This document shows, in pieces, positions 34,563 to 42,185 of a stretch of DNA of 42,556 nucleotides (positions within the stretch are counted from its first letter, which is position 1; each line of letters starts with the position of its first letter). Where the stretch lies: assembly GCA_023664325.1 (NCBI GenBank), contig JAMPFS010000029.1, positions 1 through 42,556 on the forward strand, given 5' to 3'. A program made the translations under genes and the position numbers. The notes below the pieces were generated by a model. That model saw only the letters and a list, made by a program, of their open reading frames with translations, did not search any database and had not been told where the DNA came from. This DNA comes from Clostridium sp. (GTDB lineage Bacteria > Bacillota > Clostridia > Lachnospirales > Lachnospiraceae).

Positions 34563-35210
34563 CTATAAATTAACCTTACTCTTAATCTCCCTTACCAGTT
34601 CATGCACTGTCACACACGGGTACATCTCCGATGGCTTTGTTTTACCTTCTCGTTTACACTGATAAAGCTTCTGCTGTGCTATCCAAATTGCCTTTTTCTC
34701 ATCACCGGCTTTATAAAGTTTCCCATACATCTGCTCATCAGCTTTGGAATACTTCTGTCCGGTTTTGATTTCATATACTCTTCCAAAATCCGAACAGCAT
34801 GTCCACGAATCCTGAAATGCCGGCATAGAGCCAAAATAAGCATACATCCATATTTCAAAACATGGATTTGACCAGCCCACCTGTATTCCTTTGCTGACTG
34901 CCTCTGCAATAATCTCATCAAATTGTTGCACCTGATCTCTGTCAAACACAATCCAGGGGATACGATACTGTGCATCGTAAGCAGTGAGTTCCAGACATTT
35001 ATCAATCATGCTACGAGTCTTGGTCTCTATGACCTTTATGACAAGCTTATGCCTAACATCTTCCGGCAATGCCTGATGAAGTCCCGTAAAGAAACAACGT
35101 TCAGTCGCTTCTGTATCCGTGACAATCAAATAGTAACCCAATTCCGGCACTTTGAATCGTTTTCTCTGCTCACGTGTTTTTCTGTTACCTGTTCTGTCCT
35201 TTTTCGCCAT
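34563..35210 (-). CDS. rloB: RloB-type TOPRIM nuclease-like protein (AbiL second subunit)
   Basis: A 215-residue RloB-family protein. The TOPRIM-like acidic motifs are VTDTEATE (Asp32, Glu34, Glu37) and the DxD in WIVFDRDQ (Asp90, Asp92); the family block SNPCFEIWMY follows. The first motif usually reads CEGEKTE, so the leading Glu is Asp here. RloB works with RloA, and the pair corresponds to the lactococcal abortive-infection system AbiL; nuclease action during phage attack is inferred from the family. Start 35210 lies 2 bases after the RloA stop with GGAGAG in front, so the two are translationally coupled. Confidence 0.82.
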   Translation of the reverse strand: MAKKDRTGNRKTREQRKRFKVPELGYYLIVTDTEATERCFFTGLHQALPEDVRHKLVIKVIETKTRSMIDKCLELTAYDAQYRIPWIVFDRDQVQQFDEIIAEAVSKGIQVGWSNPCFEIWMYAYFGSMPAFQDSWTCCSDFGRVYEIKTGQKYSKADEQMYGKLYKAGDEKKAIWIAQQKLYQCKREGKTKPSEMYPCVTVHELVREIKSKVNL

Positions 35211-35212
35211 AA

Positions 35213-36526
35213 TCAATCTCTCCGTTCCACTCCGGTTGGCGCGAAACCAATATCCCACGGATACTCTGCGCCCTGAAACACATCAATGCTCTTTAAAGCA
35301 GGGATTGCGCCATACTTTCCAATAAGATAATTCTTCTCATAGCTTTCATCCTTACGAATATGCGAACCATCCTCATCCACAAAGTCAGCCAATGAATACA
35401 GCGCAGAAACCCCTTCTTCATCCTTTTCTACAAACCAAATTTCATCACGGCGTAACAATTGATTGGACAGCTGCCATGTATCATGAGTTGTAAATACAAG
35501 CTGCGCATGATTGGTGTTTATTTCCGGATTCAGGAATGTAAGCAGAAAATTCCTGACAAGCAGCGGATGCAGACGGGCATTTAATTCGTCAATAAAGAAT
35601 ACGCTGCCCTTCTCCAATACTTCCTGCAATTCCGGATATAACGCAAACATCTTTAACGTTCCGGCAGACTCCAATCCCAAAGGAATTTCTGCCATTTCAT
35701 CAGAGTCAATCATTTTGTGAAGCGCATTGATTTTATATACCTCTTCCCTGGATTCAGCCTCCTGAGGAACCTGTTCGATTCTAAAATCCTTGATATGCGC
35801 ATCAAAGGATGCAAAATATTCTACAACCTTCTGTTGAACACCCTTATCTTCCACAAAGCCCTTCGGCAGTCTTCTCGACATAAAGAAGTTTGTAAAAGGA
35901 TCGCCAAAATCCGCAAGCTCATTGGCAAGGAACCAATCCCTGATCGCTTTACACTTACCAATCTTCAGTTTTGCCCCCAAAGAAATAATAAGCACCTGCT
36001 TTTCCAATGCTACCTGAATGTTATCCCGGCTGCTCTTTGGAAAACCTGATAAATCCAATTCTTCGTTAGATTTTCCACGATAGAAGACCGTACTGTATTT
36101 TCTGGCAGTCTTTGCCTTAGAATTAAGCCATTCTTCCGTTACTCCCTCCTTATTAATGCAGAAACCATAATTATATATCCTTTCAGACTTATCTCCAAAC
36201 AGTGTAAAATACACTTCAAAACTGGATTCTGCATTTGCAGATGTCGAATCAAACAAGAATGGAGTCGGTCTGAACCTCTCAAACTTCTCTTCCTCGTCCC
36301 CGTACCGGAAAGAATCTGCAACATAGTCAGACATATATTCAAAAGCATTGTATATATTGGACTTTCCACTTGCGTTTGCCCCATAAATAGCAGCAACCGG
36401 CAAAATCTTCTCACTGCCAACAACCACTACTCTGTCAGAAAACTCTGTCATCTTTGCCGCAGACAAATCCAAAACTGCCTCATCTTTAAAGGATTTGAAA
36501 TTCTTGAAATTAAATTGAATTAGCAT
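35213..36526 (-). CDS. rloA: RloA-type AAA ATPase (AbiL first subunit)
   Basis: A 437-residue ABC-like/AAA_21 ATPase. Walker A is GANASGKSN with Lys55; the signature-like LGLESAGTLKMF, Walker B SVFFIDEL and switch histidine FTTHDTWQL follow in order. This is the OLD/RloA type of ATPase paired with TOPRIM partners in PARIS, Gabija-like and AbiL systems. The start at 36526 fits the family N terminus; its ribosome site (AGTGGGG) is weak. It has its own promoter, so it can be expressed apart from the upstream PPTase operon. An anti-phage role is an inference from the pair. Confidence 0.85.
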   Translation of the reverse strand: MLIQFNFKNFKSFKDEAVLDLSAAKMTEFSDRVVVVGSEKILPVAAIYGANASGKSNIYNAFEYMSDYVADSFRYGDEEEKFERFRPTPFLFDSTSANAESSFEVYFTLFGDKSERIYNYGFCINKEGVTEEWLNSKAKTARKYSTVFYRGKSNEELDLSGFPKSSRDNIQVALEKQVLIISLGAKLKIGKCKAIRDWFLANELADFGDPFTNFFMSRRLPKGFVEDKGVQQKVVEYFASFDAHIKDFRIEQVPQEAESREEVYKINALHKMIDSDEMAEIPLGLESAGTLKMFALYPELQEVLEKGSVFFIDELNARLHPLLVRNFLLTFLNPEINTNHAQLVFTTHDTWQLSNQLLRRDEIWFVEKDEEGVSALYSLADFVDEDGSHIRKDESYEKNYLIGKYGAIPALKSIDVFQGAEYPWDIGFAPTGVERRD

Positions 36527-36557
36527 AACCGCTACCCCACTTTCTTTTCTGCTTTCT

Positions 36558-36585
36558 ATTATAGACAGTTTTGGCAATAAATCAA
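36558..36585 (-). promoter_or_regulatory. rloA promoter
   Basis: On the minus strand TTGATT (36585-36580), 16 bases, TATAAT (36563-36558). Transcription would start about 25 bases before the gene. No terminator is seen after the PPTase gene at 36611, so read-through from upstream is also possible. Confidence 0.55.
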
Positions 36586-36610
36586 CAGTTAAATGTGATT
36601 TTTTCTCATT

Positions 36611-37393
36611 TTACTGTATTTTTGCAGAATCATTTAAAAATCTCCTGTCCTTTAGCGAATCATAAATCTGCGCAGCCGTAATCTCCTCTATCTCCAACGC
36701 CTTTCCATCTGCGCTTTGCCGTTCTGTTTTGCCGGCCAGCCACGCTATATCATCCCTGCTTTCACTGCAAACTGAAAATGCATAGGTTTCCCCCAAATAG
36801 CCGGTTGCAATCCATACCCTCTGCCCGTCTGCCTTCTCCACAAATGACACGCCATCTTCACCCCGTCTGATCCAAAAGGAATCCATCGGAATCCGCAATC
36901 CCTCTCCGGTTCGTTTCACATACGCTTCCTTCATCGTCCAGTATTCCAGAAACCTCCGGTCACAGCTCTCCCGATTCTGCAATGCCATGATATCTTCATA
37001 TTCCCTCTGATGAAAACACCGTTTGGCAACACCAAGCCGGTTCTCCCTTAACCGCTCCACATCTGCGCCCACCAGCCTGTCACTCACCGCTAACAAAGCA
37101 TATTTTCCGGAATGGGATAAATTAAAATGCACCTGCTTTTCATGGCTGATATTTTCCAATTCCGGTTTTCCCTGCTCCCCATAGGAATAGCATATCTGTT
37201 CAATCGAAATCCCCGTCACCCGGCTTAAGCCATACTGCATAAAAACTCCTGCGAGCATCTTCCTATGTGCCATATCCTCCTTCCGCAGCCTGTCAACCTG
37301 TTCCTGCCTTTCCTCCGGCAATAGTTCGTAAAAAGCTTGTGACTGCCCATCCGGGCAGCCACAGCTTATATCCATATAAAATATTTTTAACAT
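36611..37393 (-). CDS. 4'-phosphopantetheinyl transferase (Sfp type)
   Basis: A 260-residue PPTase that moves phosphopantetheine from CoA onto a serine of a carrier protein. Motifs are VHFNLSHSGKYALLAV, VGADVERLR with the magnesium Asp/Glu, and EYWTMKEAYVKRTGEGL. The length and the pseudo-dimer fold are those of the Sfp group, used in non-ribosomal peptide, polyketide and similar pathways rather than the AcpS type for fatty acids. Start 37393 has GGAG 5 bases upstream. It follows the BtrH-like gene by 13 bases and almost certainly serves the carrier protein two genes upstream. Confidence 0.92.
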   Translation of the reverse strand: MLKIFYMDISCGCPDGQSQAFYELLPEERQEQVDRLRKEDMAHRKMLAGVFMQYGLSRVTGISIEQICYSYGEQGKPELENISHEKQVHFNLSHSGKYALLAVSDRLVGADVERLRENRLGVAKRCFHQREYEDIMALQNRESCDRRFLEYWTMKEAYVKRTGEGLRIPMDSFWIRRGEDGVSFVEKADGQRVWIATGYLGETYAFSVCSESRDDIAWLAGKTERQSADGKALEIEEITAAQIYDSLKDRRFLNDSAKIQ

Positions 37394-37406
37394 ATCCGCT
37401 CCACAA

Positions 37407-38456
37407 TTACAAAAGTTCAACCACCTTGCCAAGAATAACACTCTCTTTATCCCTCGCAGTAGTCAGATAATTCGCAATACGATCGCCTGCTTCAATTTCT
37501 CCCGTCACGGAAATACGAACCAACAGATTGCGGGCTGCTAACATATCATCCACAACCTTTGCATAATCATCCAGCATCTCCTGATCGAACGGAATCACCT
37601 CATTTGCCATCAGATATTTCAGGCGGTCATGCATCAGCACCTTATGGTCGTAGGCAATATGAAGCGCACGGATATCAAAATCCGGTTCCGCCTGCTTTAA
37701 CTGTTTCTCCACTCTCTTAATCAGCGCATCATAAACATTGACGCCAAAAATCGTGTCATTAAAACGGTTACGCATCATGCGGAAATGACTCTTTGTATCA
37801 CTTCCCTCCAAATACTCAATTAAAGTCCTCTTAATCAAAATCGGATCGATATCATAGTATCTGCTGTCCACATTTTTCTGAATCACATAAAGACCTCTTG
37901 TACCCTTGTAATCATCACGGAACACATGGTCGTCGCCTGCTTCTAAGGCATTAAATCCTTTCTTTACATCCTCAAAGCTGACAGTGGAATATGCATACTT
38001 GTCCTTAAATGTAAAATCTCCGACATAGAACATTTCCTCCTCCATATTATATCCATAAATGAACAGCTCATGTGAGAACTTAAAATCCCCAACCGCTACG
38101 GCAGAGAGCATCCTTGCCTCATCAAAGGCGCCATATATATATCCGCCAAGATCAATCGTCTTGATGATAAAATCAACAACATCACCACAATAGCTTTCAA
38201 TCTGCGGCCTGGTAATCAATGAAAAAATCAAATACGGACATTCCTTCATTGCACTGCTTCCGGGCATCATATCACACAACAAAATCTCGTCACCGGATGT
38301 ATATTCCGAAATATTATAACAACGCAATTGAATATAATTGCTATAAATCCATCTCTTTGCATTCTCATCCTCTCCCAGAATGGAAAACAGGGTTGCATGC
38401 CACTGCCATGAAGTAATCGGCGGGTACTTTACAGGTAATACTACTTTGTTTGCCAT
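37407..38456 (-). CDS. BtrH-like acyltransferase-fold protein, function unknown
   Basis: A 349-residue protein resembling proteins with the N-terminal domain of the butirosin enzyme BtrH, which transfers an acyl group from a carrier protein to an aminoglycoside. Family features are the early PPITSWQWHATLFSIL block, a central GGYIYGAFDE, and the His-containing HELFIYGYN followed by VGDFTF. The catalytic Cys expected in the first block is not seen (Trp/His there), so activity may differ or be lost. The C-terminal 120 residues are helical. Start 38456 has AAGGAGG in front. It lies between the carrier protein and PPTase genes, which supports a carrier-protein-dependent reaction; the acceptor is unknown. 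Confidence 0.6.
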   Translation of the reverse strand: MANKVVLPVKYPPITSWQWHATLFSILGEDENAKRWIYSNYIQLRCYNISEYTSGDEILLCDMMPGSSAMKECPYLIFSLITRPQIESYCGDVVDFIIKTIDLGGYIYGAFDEARMLSAVAVGDFKFSHELFIYGYNMEEEMFYVGDFTFKDKYAYSTVSFEDVKKGFNALEAGDDHVFRDDYKGTRGLYVIQKNVDSRYYDIDPILIKRTLIEYLEGSDTKSHFRMMRNRFNDTIFGVNVYDALIKRVEKQLKQAEPDFDIRALHIAYDHKVLMHDRLKYLMANEVIPFDQEMLDDYAKVVDDMLAARNLLVRISVTGEIEAGDRIANYLTTARDKESVILGKVVELL

Positions 38457-38475
38457 AATATGATATCCTCCTTCT

Positions 38476-38727
38476 CTACTTTAACTTATCTTCAATTACA
38501 TCAATCACATCATCAAAACTCTCGTACTTATTCAGGGCAAGCTCCCTGTCATCAAATGTAACTCCAAACGTATTCTCCGCATCCACAATCACCTTAATCA
38601 GGGAAACGGAATCCATATCATACTCACCGACAAAGGAAGCGGATGTATCCACCTCGTTGGCCTCAATCTCCGGCATCTCTTCTTCGATAATCCCTAAAAG
38701 CTTCTCCTTAATCTCCTTCTTTTCCAT
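38476..38727 (-). CDS. Stand-alone acyl/peptidyl carrier protein
   Basis: An 83-residue four-helix carrier protein. The phosphopantetheine attachment site is Ser40 in YDMDSVSLIKVIVDAE, followed by the usual FGVTFDD and LNKYESFDDVIDVIEDKL. Start 38727 has GGAGG 8 bases upstream; the ATG at 38742 overlaps that ribosome site. Its operon with a BtrH-like protein and an Sfp-type PPTase, away from any fatty-acid genes, marks it as a specialised carrier rather than the housekeeping AcpP. Confidence 0.9.
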   Translation of the reverse strand: MEKKEIKEKLLGIIEEEMPEIEANEVDTSASFVGEYDMDSVSLIKVIVDAENTFGVTFDDRELALNKYESFDDVIDVIEDKLK

Positions 38728-38787
38728 AGACGTAACCTCCATTATAAATTATGCACGCAATCTCCATGCTGTCTCACACATATTTAT

Positions 38788-38816
38788 ATTTTAATACGAA
38801 TTGCCTTGATATTCAA
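38788..38816 (-). promoter_or_regulatory. Promoter of the carrier protein operon
   Basis: On the minus strand TTGAAT (38816-38811), 17 bases, TAAAAT (38793-38788), with a leader of about 55 bases before the carrier protein start. Confidence 0.55.
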
Positions 38817-38877
38817 TAAAAATGTAGTTTTTTTTCATTTTTCCGGAAGATGGCTAAAGGCTGTATCTTCAAATGCA

Positions 38878-38924
38878 ATAAAAAACGGGATGCACACCTC
38901 CTTTTAAAGAAGGCATCCATCCCG
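38878..38924 (-). terminator. Terminator of the secreted protein operon
   Basis: On the minus strand CGGGATG ... CATCCCG encloses an inner CCTTCTT/AAGGAGG stem and is followed by TTTTTT. It separates the secreted-protein operon from the carrier protein operon. Confidence 0.88.
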
Positions 38925-38930
38925 CCTGCC

Positions 38931-38972
38931 GTGTCACAGGCTGCGGCATACAGCCATCAACCGTTTGTGACG
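38931..38972 (-). other. Branched hairpin just after the secreted protein stop
   Basis: GTCACA/TGTGAC encloses a GGCTG/CAGCC hairpin, so the transcript ends in two tandem structures. It may stabilise the mRNA. Confidence 0.45.
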
Positions 38973-38975
38973 AAT

Positions 38976-40205
38976 TTATTTTTTGTAGAATGTATAAGAC
39001 TCGTATGCCCTCACATTCATGCTGCCTAAGCTATATACTGTACCTTTGGAGTCCTTTGTATCCCCTGCATACCGATAAGTATAGGAAATCACATTATTGC
39101 CATACTGATCCTTTGAAACACTGTCCACCCGGCAGAACGCTCCCGTATACTTATTCTTGTAACATACATATACGGTCGTCTCTTTGTAGAGGGAAGTATT
39201 ACTGTAAGCATAACTGCTATATTCTGACGAATACTCTGACTTCCACTTATTCAAACCATAGTTAACCTTTTTCTTATTTCCGACTTTGGTATACACAGGC
39301 TTGCCGTCCTTATCATAAGTCTGCACAACGATACTGGTAATGCTGTAATTCTTATCTGCCGTCTTCACGGTAAGCTTTCCACTGTTTCCGGACAGGAAAG
39401 ACCGTCTGGAAGAAGATGAAGAACTATATGCTCCCTTGCTGTCCGCATTGGTAAGCTTGGTCTTCCCCAACTGGACAGAAGAAATAATTTTGGATGTCTT
39501 TAACACCTTATACGGTTGCTTATAGGTAGTCTTAATGACATTTGCCGGCTGATAATATACATGCTGCTGTTTGTCGGCGCCGGTTTTGATGGATGCCTCT
39601 ACAAGTCCCTCATTTCCAGAGGCATAAATCTTCTTACTGCTGACACCCTGATAGTAAGGGCTGCCATTTAATGTCTTATACTCAAACCAGTCATCGGAAA
39701 CCAGCTTGTCGGTATCCTCATCATAGATTTGATACATATATTTCCCATTTTGGTATGAAGAACTTGCATACAAATCCTGACTGCTGTACTTGGTATAAGA
39801 AATGGTATAAGTACCCGCCTTCAAAAACCGCAATGTGTAAGCCGCAGTCGCCTTATATTTCTTTGCGTTATTATATGCATCATTATAGTCATCATATGAA
39901 TTGTAAGGATATCCACTGGCCCAATAATTAAAATATGCTTTCGTGTGATAATTAAATCCTGTCGGATCCGAAGATGTCTTGCTCGTCTTTACCTTCTTCT
40001 TGGATTTGGAAGTTGCCTTATTATTAATCTTAATTCCGCTGACATTATTTATACTCTTTTCCGAACCAACATACGAGATCTCTTTCTCTAACGTCTCTGT
40101 CCGGTTAATCGTCTTTGCCTCTGAAACAAACCCTGAGGCTGCGACCGTAACTGCCAAAGCTGCCATTGCAGCAGTTGCTTTCCATTTTTTCAAGAATCTG
40201 CTCAT
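38976..40205 (-). CDS. Secreted Ser/Tyr/Lys-rich protein, family unknown
   Basis: A 409-residue exported protein (signal peptide about residues 1-30, ending SGFVSEAKT). The N-terminal half is rich in Tyr, Ser and Asn (YNSYDDYNDAYNN). The C-terminal half contains GNSGKLTVKTADKNYSIT, a VVQTYDKDGKPVYTKV strand pair and VYVCYKNKYTG. This C-terminal region aligns with the upstream gene's product (SGKFKVTANSQYKITGILVV ... IYVSYKDKFLG), so the two are paralogues. No enzymatic motif or anchor is seen. Start 40205 has GGAGG upstream; it follows its paralogue by 12 bases. I do not recognise the family. Confidence 0.75.
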   Translation of the reverse strand: MSRFLKKWKATAAMAALAVTVAASGFVSEAKTINRTETLEKEISYVGSEKSINNVSGIKINNKATSKSKKKVKTSKTSSDPTGFNYHTKAYFNYWASGYPYNSYDDYNDAYNNAKKYKATAAYTLRFLKAGTYTISYTKYSSQDLYASSSYQNGKYMYQIYDEDTDKLVSDDWFEYKTLNGSPYYQGVSSKKIYASGNEGLVEASIKTGADKQQHVYYQPANVIKTTYKQPYKVLKTSKIISSVQLGKTKLTNADSKGAYSSSSSSRRSFLSGNSGKLTVKTADKNYSITSIVVQTYDKDGKPVYTKVGNKKKVNYGLNKWKSEYSSEYSSYAYSNTSLYKETTVYVCYKNKYTGAFCRVDSVSKDQYGNNVISYTYRYAGDTKDSKGTVYSLGSMNVRAYESYTFYKK

Positions 40206-40217
40206 GTTCTTCCCTCC

Positions 40218-41129
40218 TTAATACTGCCATAATGAAATCGTTGCACTCGGGCAACGATCGTAAGATATTGTCTTACGTCCAGTCTGACCATTCTTTATAA
40301 CACGCTTAACCTCTTTGATGCCCCGTGACTTGGAGATGGAATAGGTCACCGTATCCCCTAAAAACTTGTCCTTATAGGAAACATAGATATTGGTGTATTT
40401 CTTAAATTCATGATTTGACGTTCCTGAATATGCACTCGTATCGGTCCAATCATAATTCTGGGAAAGCGTAAGCTTCTTGCCATTCTTAAACTTCTTATAG
40501 ACATACTGTCCTTTCTTGTTCACGGAAACCACAAGAATACCGGTAATCTTATACTGGCTGTTCGCTGTTACCTTGAACTTGCCGGATTTGCCCTTAACCT
40601 TATAAGAAGACTTGGAAGAATTCTTTTTCACGCCCTTCTTGATGCTTGCGGAATTAGAATAAACAGTCTGCTTACCAAAAACTGCCTTTTTAATAACAGC
40701 AGTCGAATTCACTGCCTGTACCTGAACTGTATAATGACCACGCTTCTGATTGCTGCTGTTTAACACATCAAAGCTGACCTTATAGGTTGCAGGCTTTGTC
40801 GCATACAGAGAAATATCAGAATACCCATAACTCGAGTAGTTTGTTGTATCGGTCACTTTTGCCTCCAAGCCCTTCTTATTGGTCTTGAGATTGGCAATCT
40901 TATCCCCGCTTGCATACCGCACATCAAAGCTTGCAATATCATTGGAATAAGTTGTCACTCTTACTTTCTTACCCTCCTTGATATTGCCCTTCGCATCCTC
41001 ATAAGGATTGACATAAATCTTGCCGTCCACATAGTCTGTATCCGCATAAGCAGTCTGCACATTTGCAAACATCACAGAAAACGCCAAAAGTGTGAACACA
41101 CACATCATGATACTTTTGATTCTTTTCAT
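40218..41129 (-). CDS. Secreted Lys/Ser-rich protein, paralogue of the next gene
   Basis: A 303-residue exported protein with a signal peptide (about residues 1-29, ending TAYADT). It is basic, and beta-strand-like segments alternate with Lys/Ser-rich turns. The region from about residue 145 to 275 aligns with the C-terminal half of the downstream protein, including spacing of the ITxILVV, GQYVYKK and IYVSYKDKF blocks. The first 140 residues resemble a beta-sandwich (TYKVSFDVLN ... YTVQVQAV). Start 41129 has AAGGAGG in front. First gene of a two-gene operon with a long repetitive leader. Cell-surface or matrix roles are possible but unproven. Confidence 0.75.
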   Translation of the reverse strand: MKRIKSIMMCVFTLLAFSVMFANVQTAYADTDYVDGKIYVNPYEDAKGNIKEGKKVRVTTYSNDIASFDVRYASGDKIANLKTNKKGLEAKVTDTTNYSSYGYSDISLYATKPATYKVSFDVLNSSNQKRGHYTVQVQAVNSTAVIKKAVFGKQTVYSNSASIKKGVKKNSSKSSYKVKGKSGKFKVTANSQYKITGILVVSVNKKGQYVYKKFKNGKKLTLSQNYDWTDTSAYSGTSNHEFKKYTNIYVSYKDKFLGDTVTYSISKSRGIKEVKRVIKNGQTGRKTISYDRCPSATISLWQY

Positions 41130-41560
41130 ATAAAGATCCTCCTTGTTATTTTGTATGTATCATATGAATAATCCGCAATCGTCCGCGCTTCTCAATTGCC
41201 TACAGCCATTCGCCTTTTCGGACTTTCGTCTTTCCGGTTCCTGCCTGCTTATTCGACAAAGAAACAGCTATCTTTGCCTGCTGGCAGTTGTCTTCCTCTG
41301 CTTACAGGGAATGTCCGGATTGCCTACAGCTATCTCCTTCACCGGCAGTTACCTTTGCCTGTTTGCAGATTATTTCATTATACAACAATAATCATTATAC
41401 CACGGAACCGACAAAATACCAGTATTTTTTTCTTTTGCCAATTTTTCCTTTGCATAAACTCCATAGGCAAATTAAAGCCTATACAGTGTATTAAAGTATA
41501 ACATACCAGCCCATATAATTCAAGTATAATTAAACCATATAGGCAAGGGGATGTAAAAAT
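41130..41560. repeat. Gene-free leader with three 62-bp-spaced degenerate repeats
   Basis: Three units begin near 41195, 41257 and 41319. The words ACAGCCATTC, ACAGCTATCT and ACAGCTATCT start at 41202, 41264 and 41326, exactly 62 bp apart, and ATTGCCTACAGC opens units one and three. GGCAGTT plus a following CTT recurs in units two and three. On the minus strand this is the region before the secreted operon, with TATAAT words at 41382-41377 and 41399-41394. The plus-strand part from 41400 on holds the XRE promoter region. Confidence 0.6.
41463..41544 (+). promoter_or_regulatory. XRE gene promoter region with ATAGGC operators
   Basis: ATAGGC-N8-GCCTAT (41463-41482) is a perfect inverted repeat, and a third ATAGGC lies at 41539-41544 just before the ribosome site. 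A TATAAT stands at 41525-41530 between them. This fits autoregulation by the XRE protein. Confidence 0.5.
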
Positions 41561-41905
41561 ATGAATTACTACGAAATAGGACAACGTATACGCAAGTTCC
41601 GCAAAGCATACCATTTGTCTCAGGAACAGTTAGCGGAAAAAGTCGGGATATCAACCACGCATATGAGCCATATCGAAACAGGCAATACCAAACTAAGCCT
41701 TCAGGTTTTTGTGGATATAGCAAATGCTTTGTCTGTGCAGACCGACGAACTTCTCTATGATATTCCACAAATTAACCGAACCGTTATTAAACACGAATTA
41801 GCAGAAATACTTGATTCATGCTCGCAGCATGATATATATATCCTTGTAGATGTGATAAGAACGCTCAAATCAGCTTTGGATAAATATAGCAATCAGGAGG
41901 AATGA
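41561..41905 (+). CDS. XRE-family helix-turn-helix regulator
   Basis: A 114-residue DNA-binding protein. The Cro/C1-type helix-turn-helix occupies about residues 8-62 (LSQEQLAEKVGISTTHMSHIETG), and a C-terminal helical region of about 45 residues may be for dimerisation. AAGGGG stands upstream of ATG 41561. It is divergent from the secreted-protein operon 430 bases away, so it could control itself, that operon or both. Confidence 0.9.
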   Translation: MNYYEIGQRIRKFRKAYHLSQEQLAEKVGISTTHMSHIETGNTKLSLQVFVDIANALSVQTDELLYDIPQINRTVIKHELAEILDSCSQHDIYILVDVIRTLKSALDKYSNQEE

Positions 41906-41943
41906 CAGGCTTAAACTTATTCTCCACGCTTTGGGTATCCGTA

Positions 41944-41998
41944 ACAAAAAAGGCGCATGGTTTACAGTCAATTATCAAGGACTGTTCCATGTGCCTTT
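41944..41998 (-). terminator. Terminator of a decayed minus-strand gene
   Basis: AAAGGCGCATGG/CCATGTGCCTTT (12 pairs) with an inner ACAGTC/GACTGT stem; the T-run lies on the minus strand (rc of 41946-41951). It suits transcripts coming from the remnant at 42033-42165, and also faces the XRE gene end. Confidence 0.65.
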
Positions 41999-42032
41999 AC
42001 GTTGTTTTACTCATATGGAGTTGTGTTGCCGA

Positions 42033-42165
42033 TTATGCCAACTGCATAATTTCGGCTTCAAACTCCTTTAATTCATTAAAGAATAGTGATAGATAGTTTC
42101 TGTAACTGCCCGTTTCGCCATTCCATGCTCTTTTACCTGCTCATTAAATACTTTGCAAAAAAAAC
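42033..42165 (-). pseudogene. Frameshifted C-terminal gene remnant
   Basis: The minus strand reads CKVFNEQVKEHGMAKRAV then TETIYHY, and after a one-base frame change FFNELKEFEAEIMQLA and a stop. Each part looks like genuine protein, and the whole is followed by a minus-strand terminator. No start codon or complete domain is present. The parent family is not recognised. Confidence 0.4.
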
Positions 42166-42185
42166 AGAAAAAGTCAAATCATTCC

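Noticed and set aside
41130..41400. c-di-GMP (GEMM) riboswitch before the secreted operon
   Set aside because: GGCAAAG words looked suggestive, but the tetraloop, receptor and P1 pairing of GEMM could not be drawn; a tandem repeat explains the words better.
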